Numbered from the stretch's first letter, positions 8,137 to 16,389 are shown. The stretch: DNA of 18,097 bases from Verrucomicrobiota bacterium (GCA_027297085.1 JAPUIL010000614.1:1-18097), one strand, 5' to 3'. The notes: a model not told the origin generated them from the sequence alone. Made by a program: numbers and translations.

Positions 8137-8717
8137 CCTCCATCACCCGCAAAACAGCGGAAACAGATATCGCACTGACCATCAATCTGGATGGAACAGG
8201 GGAATATGAGGTGGATACAGGTATCCCCTTCTTTGACCACATGTTGTGTCTGTTTTCCAAACACGGTTTATTTGACCTCAACCTGAAGGCGAGCGGCGAT
8301 TTGGATGTGGATTATCACCACACGGTGGAAGATGTTGGAATTGTTTTGGGCGACGCCATCAAGGAAGCGCTGGGAGATAAACTGGGTATCAGGCGCTATG
8401 GATTTTTTATCCTGCCCATGGACGAATCCTTGGCACGTGTGGCCATGGATCTGAGCAACCGTCCGTATTTACATTACGAGGTACAGTCTCCGGCTAACTA
8501 CATCCGCGATTTCAACATCGTGCTCATTCGGGAATTTTTCCAGGCTGTGGTAAACAGTCTGAGTGCAAATATTCACCTGAAAGTCGAATACGGCGATGAA
8601 CCGCACCACATCGTGGAAGCGTTGTTCAAGTGTTTTGCCCGAGCTCTGGATGCAGCTACATCTATCGATCCGCGAACCGAAGGCAAATTGCCGTCGACTA
8701 AGGACATGCTTACCTGA
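8118..8717 (+). CDS. hisB: Imidazoleglycerol-phosphate dehydratase
   Basis: HisB dehydrates imidazole glycerol phosphate to imidazole acetol phosphate, a manganese-dependent step just upstream of HisC. The 199-residue size marks the monofunctional enzyme, without the histidinol-phosphatase domain fused to it in E. coli. The repeated metal-binding motifs are intact: GIPFFDHML (His41), [10 protein letters not shown] (His67, His68, Glu71) and [11 protein letters not shown] (His163, His164, Glu167). The ATG lies inside the end of hisC, in a different frame. No SD is visible, so initiation probably depends on coupling. hisH begins 10 bp after the stop. Confidence 0.98.
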   Translation: MAEKRIASITRKTAETDIALTINLDGTGEYEVDTGIPFFDHMLCLFSKHGLFDLNLKASGDLDVDYHHTVEDVGIVLGDAIKEALGDKLGIRRYGFFILPMDESLARVAMDLSNRPYLHYEVQSPANYIRDFNIVLIREFFQAVVNSLSANIHLKVEYGDEPHHIVEALFKCFARALDAATSIDPRTEGKLPSTKDMLT

Positions 8718-8727
8718 GGAGAAATTC

Positions 8728-9357
8728 GTGAAACCAAAATTAGCAGTAATAGACTACGGTATGGGAAACCTGCGTAGTGTCTCCAAGGCATTCGAAGCAT
8801 GTGGTGCGGAAGTGACGCTCGTTACCGGACCGGAGCAGGTAAATGGCTCCGCCGGGTTAATATTGCCAGGCGTGGGTGCTCTGGGCGATTGCATCGAAGG
8901 CCTGCGTGCCTGCAACTTGATTGATACGGTTAAAGGTTGGATAGCGGAAGACCGTCCCTTTTTCGGAGTGTGTCTAGGATTCCAGGCACTTTACGATTAC
9001 TCGGAAGAAGGATCGGTAAAGGGGTTGGGCATCTTCCCCGGCCAGGTAAAACGGTTTCAATTGCCCGATACTTACAAAGTGCCTCACATGGGATGGAATT
9101 CGGTGACTTTTGCCGATACTGGCGATTCCATTGTCGAAGGGCTCAATTCGGAAGAGGATCAATTTTATTTCGTACACAGTTACTATGTCGCTCCCGAAGA
9201 AGCGCTCACTACTTTTTTCCAAACTGATTACGGCAGCTCATTTGCTAGTGGTATCAAAGTTGGTAATTGCGTAGCTACACAGTTTCACCCGGAAAAAAGT
9301 CAGAAAAAAGGACTAACTCTCTACCGAAACTTTCTGAAATTAGTTGAAAATAACTAG
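8728..9357 (+). CDS. hisH: Imidazole glycerol phosphate synthase, glutamine amidotransferase subunit
   Basis: HisH hydrolyses glutamine and passes ammonia to HisF, which makes IGP and AICAR. The GTG at 8728 is chosen because GAGGAG at 8716-8721 precedes it and it gives a 209-residue protein beginning KPKLAVIDYGMGN, the usual HisH N-terminus. An in-frame ATG at 8596 lies deep in hisB and is unlikely. The class I amidotransferase triad is present: Cys82 in GVCLGFQ, and His187 and Glu189 in QFHPEK. PHMGWN, typical of HisH, is also there. The partner gene hisF, and hisA, which often follow hisH, are absent here because gltA comes next. Confidence 0.97.
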   Translation: MKPKLAVIDYGMGNLRSVSKAFEACGAEVTLVTGPEQVNGSAGLILPGVGALGDCIEGLRACNLIDTVKGWIAEDRPFFGVCLGFQALYDYSEEGSVKGLGIFPGQVKRFQLPDTYKVPHMGWNSVTFADTGDSIVEGLNSEEDQFYFVHSYYVAPEEALTTFFQTDYGSSFASGIKVGNCVATQFHPEKSQKKGLTLYRNFLKLVENN

Positions 9358-9410
9358 TGAGTGCGGAGAATCTTTCTTTTACACGGAATCAATTTCAGCA
9401 GTTTTAGTAT

Positions 9411-10691
9411 ATGTCAGAGACAGCCACCATAACCATCGAAGGTAAGCAATACGAATACCCGGTCATATCCGGAACTGAGGGTGAAAAAGCGGTAGACGTT
9501 CGCAAACTACGGGGAGATACCGGTTACATCACCTACGACGATGGTTACGGAAATACCGGCTCATGCCTAAGTGACATCACATTTGTCAACGGTGAAGTGG
9601 GTATTTTGCGTCATCGGGGTATCCCCATTGAGGAACTTGCCGAACACTCTTCCTTTCTGGGCACTTCTTTTTTGGTGATCTATGGGCACCTTCCTTCAAA
9701 CGAGGAGATGGCTGCTTTCAGTGATCGCATCTCCAGAAATGCCGATTTGCATGAGGACTTTCGTCACCATTTCTCCGGATTCCCCACCGATGCTCATCCC
9801 ATGGCCGTTTTGAGTGCCATGCTGAATGCGGTGGGTTGTTATCACTCGGAGATGACTTCCAACAACCGGGAGCAAGACCTTGAGCATTTTGACCGTGCCG
9901 CGGCGTTGTTGATCTCAAAGGTTCGAACGATTGCTGCGATGACTTACCGCATGGGGGCGGGATTGCCCTTTGTATCTTCGCGCGAAAATATCGGATACGT
10001 TGAGAATTTCCTGCATATGATGTTTAGCGAAGAGGGCGCCGAGTATCAAGCAACGCCGGAAATCTCTCGTGCACTTGATTTATTTTTCCTGCTGCATGCC
10101 GACCACGAGCAAAATTGCTCCACCTCCACGGTCCGGATGGTGGCTAGTGGCGGAGCTAATATGTTCGCTTCAGTATCGGCGGGTGTATCCGCACTTTGGG
10201 GTCCACTACACGGTGGAGCTAATACCGCGGTGGTAAAGATGCTCCAGGCCATCCATGATACCGGTGATGACGGCAGTAAGTTTATCGAAGCAGCCAAGTC
10301 TGGCAAAGCGCGTTTGATGGGCTTTGGTCACCGTGTGTATAAAAACTATGATCCGCGCGCAAAGATTCTTGGAAGCGCAACAGAAGTACTTCTTGGGAGT
10401 CTTGGGCACTCGGATCCTTTGCTGGATATCGCTCGCCACCTGGAAAAAGCTGCGCTTGAGGATGAGTATTTTATCGAACGAAAACTTTACCCCAACGTCG
10501 ATTTCTACAGCGGTCTCATCTTGAAGGCGGTGGGTATTCCCGTGGAAATGTTTACGGTGATGTTTGCTATCGGTCGTATGCCGGGATGGATTGCCAACTG
10601 GCGAGAGATTGCCACGGGCTCCAAGCGCATTCATCGGCCAAGGCAGATCTACACCGGTAAGGTTGATCAACACTTCGTATCCGCGGAGTAA
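9411..10691 (+). CDS. gltA: Citrate synthase (type II)
   Basis: Citrate synthase condenses acetyl-CoA with oxaloacetate to start the TCA cycle. The 426-residue size and the N-terminal beta domain ([19 protein letters not shown]) fit the hexameric, often NADH-regulated, Gram-negative type. Predicted catalytic residues are His267 in PLHGGAN, His307 in [15 protein letters not shown] and Asp364 in PNVDFYSG. The middle stretch [19 protein letters not shown] is characteristic. The ATG is 53 bp after hisH in an AT-rich leader without an SD. It may be the end of the his transcript or have its own promoter; the sequence does not settle this. The next gene is convergent. Confidence 0.97.
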   Translation: MSETATITIEGKQYEYPVISGTEGEKAVDVRKLRGDTGYITYDDGYGNTGSCLSDITFVNGEVGILRHRGIPIEELAEHSSFLGTSFLVIYGHLPSNEEMAAFSDRISRNADLHEDFRHHFSGFPTDAHPMAVLSAMLNAVGCYHSEMTSNNREQDLEHFDRAAALLISKVRTIAAMTYRMGAGLPFVSSRENIGYVENFLHMMFSEEGAEYQATPEISRALDLFFLLHADHEQNCSTSTVRMVASGGANMFASVSAGVSALWGPLHGGANTAVVKMLQAIHDTGDDGSKFIEAAKSGKARLMGFGHRVYKNYDPRAKILGSATEVLLGSLGHSDPLLDIARHLEKAALEDEYFIERKLYPNVDFYSGLILKAVGIPVEMFTVMFAIGRMPGWIANWREIATGSKRIHRPRQIYTGKVDQHFVSAE

Positions 10692-10731
10692 CGCGAATAG
10701 CGGACGAAGCTGAATGGCTCCGCAAGGCGGA

Positions 10732-11466
10732 TCACTTCGGCGCTTTCTTAGGCGGTTCGTGCATCATTTCTTCAAGCTTTAAGCCGGTCAGGTTACCTAA
10801 GCTCGAAATGAGTTTCCAAAGTGCGATCATCATGATGACGGTGCTTGGAATAGCGATCACCGGCCAACTTAGAGCGTTCATCTTGCCGAGTTCGGCATTG
10901 AACTCCGCCAGGTTATCTGCCGGGTGAGTGGTTACAATGATCCGTGCCAGGAAAAAGTTCAGCGCAGCACTTAATGCAAAGGAAAAGACCAACAACCAGT
11001 TACAAAATGCGAATACCTTATCGAAGGCTTGCCTTGCGTTGAACTCCTCCAACTTTTGATCAATGACCTCTGTATTCAAAATTTGGGGATTGTATAGGAA
11101 AGTTTTGATAAGAGGCCGTTTGGTACGAAAGGTAACCAATACCATGATTCCAATGGCAAATGGAATAGATGCTTCCTTTACTGCGAGCCAGTAGGGATCC
11201 ACCTCAACCAGCCCAAAGGTGCCGCTTAAGCCTACGCTTATCAATCCCAGGATCGAAATATAATTGATCTGCTTCCGGTTTAGCAAATCCCAGATTCCAT
11301 AACCGAGAGGAAAAGAAAGCCCAACCACGAGCGCCACTACCGGACCCAATTTATCGGGGCTGCTCAATTGTGTCAGGACCAGCAGCGGAATAACGATATT
11401 GAACGCAATGCTCAGTAATAGATTTTCCCGTTTTTTCGCTGGCTTGGAAGGGGTGGGTTGACTCAT
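10732..11466 (-). CDS. VC0807-like multi-pass membrane protein
   Basis: The product is 244 residues starting MSQPTPSKPAKKRENLL at the ATG ending at 11466. A 14-residue upstream extension is possible but less likely. Hydrophobic segments can be seen at about 16-34, 40-56, 66-84, 97-113, 151-172 and 201-221, so about six membrane passes are expected. The pattern (short basic N-tail, GYGIWDLLNRKQINYISILGLISVGLSG, TFRTKRPLI, then a soluble DxxLxxF segment) resembles the VC0807-family proteins of unknown function. No substrate or catalytic motif is evident. The gene is convergent with gltA and divergent from the sensor kinase. The C-terminal tail is charged and cytoplasmic-looking. Confidence 0.7.
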   Translation of the reverse strand: MSQPTPSKPAKKRENLLLSIAFNIVIPLLVLTQLSSPDKLGPVVALVVGLSFPLGYGIWDLLNRKQINYISILGLISVGLSGTFGLVEVDPYWLAVKEASIPFAIGIMVLVTFRTKRPLIKTFLYNPQILNTEVIDQKLEEFNARQAFDKVFAFCNWLLVFSFALSAALNFFLARIIVTTHPADNLAEFNAELGKMNALSWPVIAIPSTVIMMIALWKLISSLGNLTGLKLEEMMHEPPKKAPK

Positions 11467-11521
11467 GGATGCGACAGTGGGAGGCCCTAAAAGACTTGGC
11501 AATCTCATTTAGACAAGCGTT

Positions 11522-11562
11522 ATTAGGAGGCATCTTTTTAAAAATCCTAATGCTCGTTTTTT
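11522..11562 (+). promoter_or_regulatory. Hairpin and T-run in the divergent intergenic region
   Basis: ATTAGGA (11522-11528) pairs with TCCTAAT (11545-11551). The 16-nt spacer itself contains TTTTTAAAAA, and six Ts follow at 11557-11562. The element lies 18 bp before the kinase ATG. On the plus strand it resembles a weak terminator or attenuator in the leader. It could equally be an operator for the divergent pair. I could not assign a -35/-10 promoter in this gap with confidence. Confidence 0.3.
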
Positions 11563-11580
11563 AGTTCTTTGGTTTCCGAT

Positions 11581-12759
11581 ATGAAAGAAAAGCGCCACTC
11601 TCCGCTCGACCGTGTTCTTGGGCAGTTGGATCACCTGGATGAAACCAATCTGCAAAATCTGATCAACCGGCTGGCCCGGGAGCGTGAGCTATTCGAAGGA
11701 ATTTTCAATACCATCCGGGAAGGCATCCTCGTCGTCTCTAAAGAAGGCATCGTCGAATACACCAACGGCGAGGGCATGAAGATAGTCGGGCTGAAGGATT
11801 CCGATATTGGTGTAGCTGTTTTATGGAAATGGATTCCTGATCTTGCTCCAGTGATTAACATGGATGGTGCTGAACCGGACTTCGCCGAACAGGCTTCCGT
11901 CACGAGAGAGATCGAAATGACTTACCCGGAACATCGGTTCGTGCGGGTTTACATGGTGCCATTCGAAGGTTTTGAAAACCTGGATCCTCATTTCGTGGTC
12001 ATTCTCAGCGATATTACTCGTGAGGTCCTGTCCACAGAGGAGAAAATCGAATCCGAGAAAATTTCTTCCATCTTCTTACTAGCAGCAGGCGTGGCTCACG
12101 AATTGGGCAATCCACTCAATTCGCTTACGATTCATCTTCAATTGATGCAGCGTCAATTGGATCAAATTCAAGATGAAGCTATCCGCGAAAAACTACAGCG
12201 GTCGCTGTCTATTTGCAGTGGAGAAGTTGAACGGCAGGACGGAATCATAACGAACTTTCTCGAAGCTATTCGACCATCGCCCCCCGACTTCCAGGACACC
12301 AATCTGGTCGAGGTCCTTGAATCGGTTTTGCAAGTGCAAGAGCAGGAATTGCATAATTCCAAGGTGACCATTGAAATGGAGATTGGTGATGAACCTCCCA
12401 TAATTGCCGGTGACATGAACCAGATGAAGCAAGTGTTCTTTAATATCATCAAGAATGCCCGGGAAGCTATGCAGGAGGGAGGTACGCTTCACATCGAAAC
12501 ACGATCGGATGATGATTATTTTTTCGTTATCATCGCTGACACAGGTGAGGGTATAGAGAAAGAAGACTTGGCCAGCGTGTTTCAGCCCTACTACTCAACC
12601 AAATCGTCCGGCAGCGGTCTCGGCCTTATGATTGTGAATCGGATTCTCCGCGATCATGGCGGGCAAGTAGGCATTGACAGTAAACCCGGTATGGGCACGG
12701 TTATTTCCCTGAGATTTCCCAAAAAACACCGCCGGATTCGACTGTTACCTCAAGAATGA
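11581..12759 (+). CDS. Soluble PAS-domain sensor histidine kinase (NtrB-like)
   Basis: The product is 392 residues from the ATG at 11581; an in-frame TTG four codons earlier is a weaker choice. No membrane segment or signal peptide is present, so the kinase is cytoplasmic. A helix (about 15-40) leads to a PAS domain at about 38-145 (FNTIREGILVVSKEGIVEYTN). The dimerisation and phosphoacceptor domain carries His173 in AAGVAHELGNPLNSL. The ATPase domain has the N box NIIKNAREAM (Asn292), G1 DTGEG (320-324), the F-box-like VFQPYYSTK and G2 GSGLGL (344-349). The layout matches NtrB-type kinases that pair with sigma54 activators, and the next gene, 34 bp on, is one. The signal sensed is unknown. 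Confidence 0.93.
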   Translation: MKEKRHSPLDRVLGQLDHLDETNLQNLINRLARERELFEGIFNTIREGILVVSKEGIVEYTNGEGMKIVGLKDSDIGVAVLWKWIPDLAPVINMDGAEPDFAEQASVTREIEMTYPEHRFVRVYMVPFEGFENLDPHFVVILSDITREVLSTEEKIESEKISSIFLLAAGVAHELGNPLNSLTIHLQLMQRQLDQIQDEAIREKLQRSLSICSGEVERQDGIITNFLEAIRPSPPDFQDTNLVEVLESVLQVQEQELHNSKVTIEMEIGDEPPIIAGDMNQMKQVFFNIIKNAREAMQEGGTLHIETRSDDDYFFVIIADTGEGIEKEDLASVFQPYYSTKSSGSGLGLMIVNRILRDHGGQVGIDSKPGMGTVISLRFPKKHRRIRLLPQE

Positions 12760-12793
12760 GCGCTCTCGGTCCCAGCACCTCAAAAAAGTATAT

Positions 12794-14167
12794 ATGCCTG
12801 CTTCTATTCTCATTGTAGATGACGAAAAACACACCCGGGAAGGCCTGCAATTTGCCTTGGAAGATTCCTATGATGTTTACTTGGCGAGCAACGCGGATCA
12901 GGCGTTTAATCTTTTGGAAAGCCAACCATTTGATGTGGTCCTGACCGATTTACGGATGTCGGGAAAGTCAGGCATGAAGGTGATAGATGAAGCTCTCCGC
13001 ATGCCTCAGAAGCCCATCTGTATTATGATGACGGCCTATGGAAATGTTGAGACGGCCGTAGAGGCCATGAAGCGTGGAGCTTTCGATTTTCTAACCAAAC
13101 CGGTTAACCTGGAACGTTTGGATATCCTGATTAAGCGTGCCATTAATTCCAAACAGATCGAAACGGAAAACCGGGAGCTTCACCAGCGCCTCGACCAGAA
13201 ATTCAGTTTCAAAGGAATTATCGGCAACTCGTCTGCTTTGGACGCAGTCATTGAAAGAGTAAAGCTGGTTGCTCCCTCTAAAGCAACCATCCTGCTGGAA
13301 GGTGAAACGGGCACCGGTAAGGAGTTGATTGCCCAAGCCATCCACCAGAACAGCGATCGCTCGCGCAAGGCATTTATTACGGTAAACTGTGCCGCCCTTC
13401 CACCCAATCTTCTCGAAAGCGAATTGTTCGGGCATGAAAAAGGTGCTTTTACCGGAGCCATGGAAAAGCGGGTAGGGCGGTTTGAAGCTTCCCACGAGGG
13501 GACGCTTTTTCTCGATGAGATTGGAGAGATCGATGCGACGACTCAGATCAAACTCCTCCGTTTCCTTGAAACAAAAACCTTCGAACGGGTTGGCAGTATT
13601 AAGCCCATGTCAGTGGACGTGCGATTGGTCTTCGCGACCAATCAGAACCTCAAGGAGTTGGTCGAGAAAGGAACGTTTCGCGAGGATCTCTATTATAGAT
13701 TGAACGTGATTTCCATATTTCTACCACCCTTACGGGAAAGGAAGGAAGATATCGCTTTGCTGCTGAATCACTTCCTTACCTTTTACGCCAAAGACAACGG
13801 AGTGCCTGTACCTCAGTTGGATTCGGGAGCCATCCGGGTATTGGGTGAATACCGTTGGCCGGGTAACATCCGGGAGTTGAGAAACTTCGCGGAGAATACT
13901 GTGGTGCTTCATCGTGGTGCGATGATTACCGAGTACGACCTTGATAATCGTTTCAGGGAGGGCGCACCCGTAAGTGTGCACTCCGAGGGTGTCCAATCCA
14001 ATCTCTCAGTTGAGGAGAATGAAAAACACCTGCTAAGGAAAGCGCTTATACAGGCCAAGGGGAATCGGACCAAGGCCGCTGAATTGATGGGAATCTCCCG
14101 CCGCACTTTGCACCGTAAACTATTACAGTGGCCTGAGCTCGACACCACTGGTAAATCCGTATCTTAA
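12794..14167 (+). CDS. Sigma54-dependent response regulator (NtrC family)
   Basis: The product is 457 residues with the full three-domain plan. The receiver domain (1-120) has acidic Asp9/Asp10, phosphoacceptor Asp52 in VVLTDLRM, Thr80 and Lys102 in TKP. The AAA+ domain (about 140-375) has Walker A GETGTGK (170-176), the sigma54-contacting GAFTGA loop (217-222), Walker B GTLFLDE (236-242) and the REDLYYRLNV segment. A C-terminal Fis-type helix-turn-helix (about 424-444, NRTKAAELMGISRRTLHRKL) binds DNA. An intact GAFTGA and Asp52 predict a phosphorylation-controlled activator of sigma54 promoters. The adjacent kinase is the obvious partner. Targets are not identifiable here; the exported-protein gene 7 bp downstream is cotranscribed and may share the pathway. 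Confidence 0.96.
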   Translation: MPASILIVDDEKHTREGLQFALEDSYDVYLASNADQAFNLLESQPFDVVLTDLRMSGKSGMKVIDEALRMPQKPICIMMTAYGNVETAVEAMKRGAFDFLTKPVNLERLDILIKRAINSKQIETENRELHQRLDQKFSFKGIIGNSSALDAVIERVKLVAPSKATILLEGETGTGKELIAQAIHQNSDRSRKAFITVNCAALPPNLLESELFGHEKGAFTGAMEKRVGRFEASHEGTLFLDEIGEIDATTQIKLLRFLETKTFERVGSIKPMSVDVRLVFATNQNLKELVEKGTFREDLYYRLNVISIFLPPLRERKEDIALLLNHFLTFYAKDNGVPVPQLDSGAIRVLGEYRWPGNIRELRNFAENTVVLHRGAMITEYDLDNRFREGAPVSVHSEGVQSNLSVEENEKHLLRKALIQAKGNRTKAAELMGISRRTLHRKLLQWPELDTTGKSVS

Positions 14168-14174
14168 ACTTCGA

Positions 14175-15062
14175 ATGAGTGGCCAGGTATTTATTTTTAG
14201 GTTCCTTCCTTGGCTCCTTATCTTTTCGGTGGCAAACACCACACTTCTTGGAGAATCCATCCGGGTGGTTGGAAGTAACTTTGCGGGTGCAGCTCTGAAA
14301 TTGAATGCAGAGAGTTCATCGATTGCCGGTTCTTACGATGTAGAATACCTGATGTCGGGAAGCGTGTTGGGGCTAATTAAATTAAAAGAGGATTTTGCAG
14401 ACGTTGCCTTCGTTCTTCAAACTTCGGACAATCACCCTTCCCTGGAAGGGCTGACATCTATTCCGCTTGGATTTTGGGGTATCTACTTTGCAGTTGCTGA
14501 TGGAAATCCTTCCAGCGAAGTACGCATGACCGATCTTTTCGAAATCCTTCGAAAAACCCGGGACGGTTTAAAGTCGGAATGGGGGCCGTTGCTTCCGGGA
14601 GAGCCCAAATGGACCAACCGCTTGATCTTTGTTACTTTCGATCTTAAAGAATCGGATCCGTCTTATTCGATCTTCCTGGATCGATTTTTTGATAAGGTTA
14701 ACCCGGACAATTTTTCTTCGATGGGAGAAAAGATTGAAAATCCGTACCTTTCGGGGGTCTCCAATTTACTCGTTATGTCGCGCCTGCCAAAGACTGGGAG
14801 CGGACTGCGTGTGTTGTCCTTAATTCAGGAAGGGCAGAGTGTTGGTTTTCCTCCTTCTCCAGAAAGCATGTTCTTTGCCGACTATCCTCTTCATACCAGA
14901 CTGCTGCTGGTTGTGCGTGATCCCAAGGATACGAAAGTCCGTGCTTTTGTGAGAGATTTCTTCGAGAAAAACAGACTGGAATTGCTACTCCAGGCCGGGC
15001 TGGTTTCCGCTCCTGAAAACGTGCAGAAACAGACCCTTTTAGAGTTTGACTTGGATTTTTAA
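14175..15062 (+). CDS. Exported PstS-like periplasmic-binding-fold protein
   Basis: The product is 295 residues with a signal peptide at about 1-26 (hydrophobic core FLPWLLIFSVANTTLLG). The mature protein begins ESIRVVGSNFAG, like the opening strand of PstS-type phosphate-binding proteins. It continues with SGSVLGLIKLKEDFADVAFVLQ, which resembles their GSG..GI..L..G..D stretch. The segment LGFWGIYFAVADGNPSSEVRMTDLFEIL matches the region in which such proteins name the ligand-loop strand and helix. The fold call is by pattern only and the ligand is unknown. There are no ABC-transporter genes nearby. It sits 7 bp behind the NtrC-like regulator, so it is probably in the same operon and may be an accessory sensor or an output. 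It ends 27 bp before the tRNA. Confidence 0.65.
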   Translation: MSGQVFIFRFLPWLLIFSVANTTLLGESIRVVGSNFAGAALKLNAESSSIAGSYDVEYLMSGSVLGLIKLKEDFADVAFVLQTSDNHPSLEGLTSIPLGFWGIYFAVADGNPSSEVRMTDLFEILRKTRDGLKSEWGPLLPGEPKWTNRLIFVTFDLKESDPSYSIFLDRFFDKVNPDNFSSMGEKIENPYLSGVSNLLVMSRLPKTGSGLRVLSLIQEGQSVGFPPSPESMFFADYPLHTRLLLVVRDPKDTKVRAFVRDFFEKNRLELLLQAGLVSAPENVQKQTLLEFDLDF

Positions 15063-15089
15063 TTTTCTCTTACTCTGCTCCTTCAATTT

Positions 15090-15165
15090 GCGGGCGTAGC
15101 TCAGTTGGTAGAGCATAACCTTGCCAAGGTTGGGGTCGTGAGTTCGAATCTCATCGCCCGCTCCA
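15090..15165 (+). tRNA. tRNA-Gly (anticodon GCC), CCA encoded
   Basis: A complete 76-nt cloverleaf can be folded by hand. The acceptor stem pairs GCGGGCG (15090-15096) with CGCCCGC (15155-15161). The anticodon stem has four Watson-Crick pairs plus a T-G pair at the top, around a loop with GCC at 15123-15125. The T arm has loop TTCGAAT. The discriminator is T15162 and the 3' CCA is encoded at 15163-15165. The D arm has the usual AGCTCAGTTGGTAGAGC. No own promoter was recognised in the 27 bp after the previous gene. Confidence 0.97.
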
Positions 15166-15201
15166 TTTTAATTGGAGTTCAGAGTAAATTGAATCCCTAC
15201 A

Positions 15202-15231
15202 GTCTTCACCCAATAGTGGAGACCTTTTTTT
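15202..15231 (+). terminator. Rho-independent terminator after tRNA-Gly
   Basis: GTCTTCAC (15202-15209) pairs with GTGGAGAC (15216-15223), seven Watson-Crick pairs and one T-G, around a 6-nt loop. Seven Ts follow at 15225-15231. It lies 36 bp after the tRNA. Nothing else is recognised between 15232 and the next start at 15346. Confidence 0.85.
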
Positions 15232-15345
15232 GTACGAATAAGCAATTTTTTGCAGCTGTGAGAACCAAAGCTATCACTACTCTTGAATAACCTGCGGATT
15301 CTTCCTTTTCAAACAGTGGTTAATCTGTAGCTTTCTGGCTTTCGT

Positions 15346-16368
15346 ATGGAATCCATCCTGCAAAATTTTATCACAGAGCGGTCGACATTGCTGTTGTTCG
15401 TATTCCTGGCGGTCATGATTGTGCTGCTAGCCAAAGGCGCCGATCTGCTAGTGGACAAAGCGGTGGAAATCTCTCATCTCGCCGGGATACCAAAGGCGTT
15501 GATCGGGGCAACCATTGTAAGTCTGGGCACGACATTGCCTGAAGCTTCTGTATCGGTAATGGCTGCCATTGAAGGAAATCCCGGCATGGCTATGGGGAAT
15601 GCAGTCGGGTCGATTATTTGCGATACCGGTCTGATCCTAGGTCTGGGAGTGCTGGTTAAGCCGCTTCCCTTGGACCGGCGTATTGTAAATCGTCAAGGGT
15701 GGATTCAACTTGGATCTGGCGTTTTGCTTATTTTGATTTGCCTTCCGTTCTCGCACCTCGATCGCGTTTTCGATACTGGCGGCAAATTACCTCAGGTTGG
15801 TGGCTTTCTATTAATCATTCTATTGGGAGTCTATTTTTTCTGGAGTTACCGTGCAGCCATGCGCGCCGAAAACCGGGAATCCAACGGAGATACTGAAAGT
15901 TTGTGCTGGAAAGTCATTGTCAAGGATCTGTGTATCATGGCTGTGGCCGTCGCGGTTGTTGTCCTTTCTTCCAAGGTGCTCATCCTATGTGCCGAAGAAA
16001 TAGCTCACCGGCTAAATGTTCCTGAGAGCGTAATCGCAGCTTCTTTAGTTGCTTTCGGTACATCGTTGCCCGAATTGGTGACAGTGATGAGTTCTATCCG
16101 CAAAGGGCAGGGAGAACTGGCAATAGGCAATATAATCGGGGCCGATATTCTGAATGTTCTTTTTGTCGCGGGAGCAGCGGCTGCCGTGACTCAATCCGGT
16201 TTATCCGTTCCAACTGATTTTTTCTCCACCCACTTTCCAGTTATGCTTCTGCTTCTTATCGTTTTCCGGGTTGGAATTTTGACTTGCAAAACGCACCTTA
16301 ACCGATTGTTTGGCGGACTGCTATTAGGAATCTATCTAGCCTTTCTTTGTGCCAATTTTCTGTTTTAG
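15346..16368 (+). CDS. CaCA-family sodium/calcium-type antiporter
   Basis: This 340-residue inner-membrane protein has about ten hydrophobic segments and the two inverted alpha repeats of the Ca2+/cation antiporter family, as in YrbG. Alpha-1 runs from about 53 to 100 (GATIVSLGTTLPEASVS with Glu66, then GNAVGSIICDTGLILG). Alpha-2 runs from about 229 to 276 (AASLVAFGTSLPELVT with Glu243, then GNIIGADILNVLFV). The two glutamates are the expected ion ligands. The second half of each motif departs from the common GSNIFN form (SIICDT and ADILNV), which may mark a subfamily with different ion preference. The ATG has no SD. The gene is alone, with a terminator on each side. Confidence 0.9.
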   Translation: MESILQNFITERSTLLLFVFLAVMIVLLAKGADLLVDKAVEISHLAGIPKALIGATIVSLGTTLPEASVSVMAAIEGNPGMAMGNAVGSIICDTGLILGLGVLVKPLPLDRRIVNRQGWIQLGSGVLLILICLPFSHLDRVFDTGGKLPQVGGFLLIILLGVYFFWSYRAAMRAENRESNGDTESLCWKVIVKDLCIMAVAVAVVVLSSKVLILCAEEIAHRLNVPESVIAASLVAFGTSLPELVTVMSSIRKGQGELAIGNIIGADILNVLFVAGAAAAVTQSGLSVPTDFFSTHFPVMLLLLIVFRVGILTCKTHLNRLFGGLLLGIYLAFLCANFLF

Positions 16369-16389
16369 TCCTTTGCGCTTCATGTACAG

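Noticed and set aside
8596..8727. Upstream in-frame ATG that would extend HisH by 44 residues
   Set aside because: It lies inside hisB, the extra residues are unlike HisH, and GTG 8728 has a good SD and the family N-terminus.
10719..10731. Small hairpin TCCGC-AAG-GCGGA between gltA and the convergent membrane gene
   Set aside because: A 5-bp stem with a 3-nt loop and no T-run is too weak to call a terminator.
11510..11580. Sigma54 (-24/-12) promoter before the kinase gene
   Set aside because: No GG-N10-GC element with a convincing surrounding match was found in this gap.
15105..15290. 61-codon plus-strand open frame starting inside the tRNA
   Set aside because: It overlaps the tRNA and the terminator and has no start context or family features.
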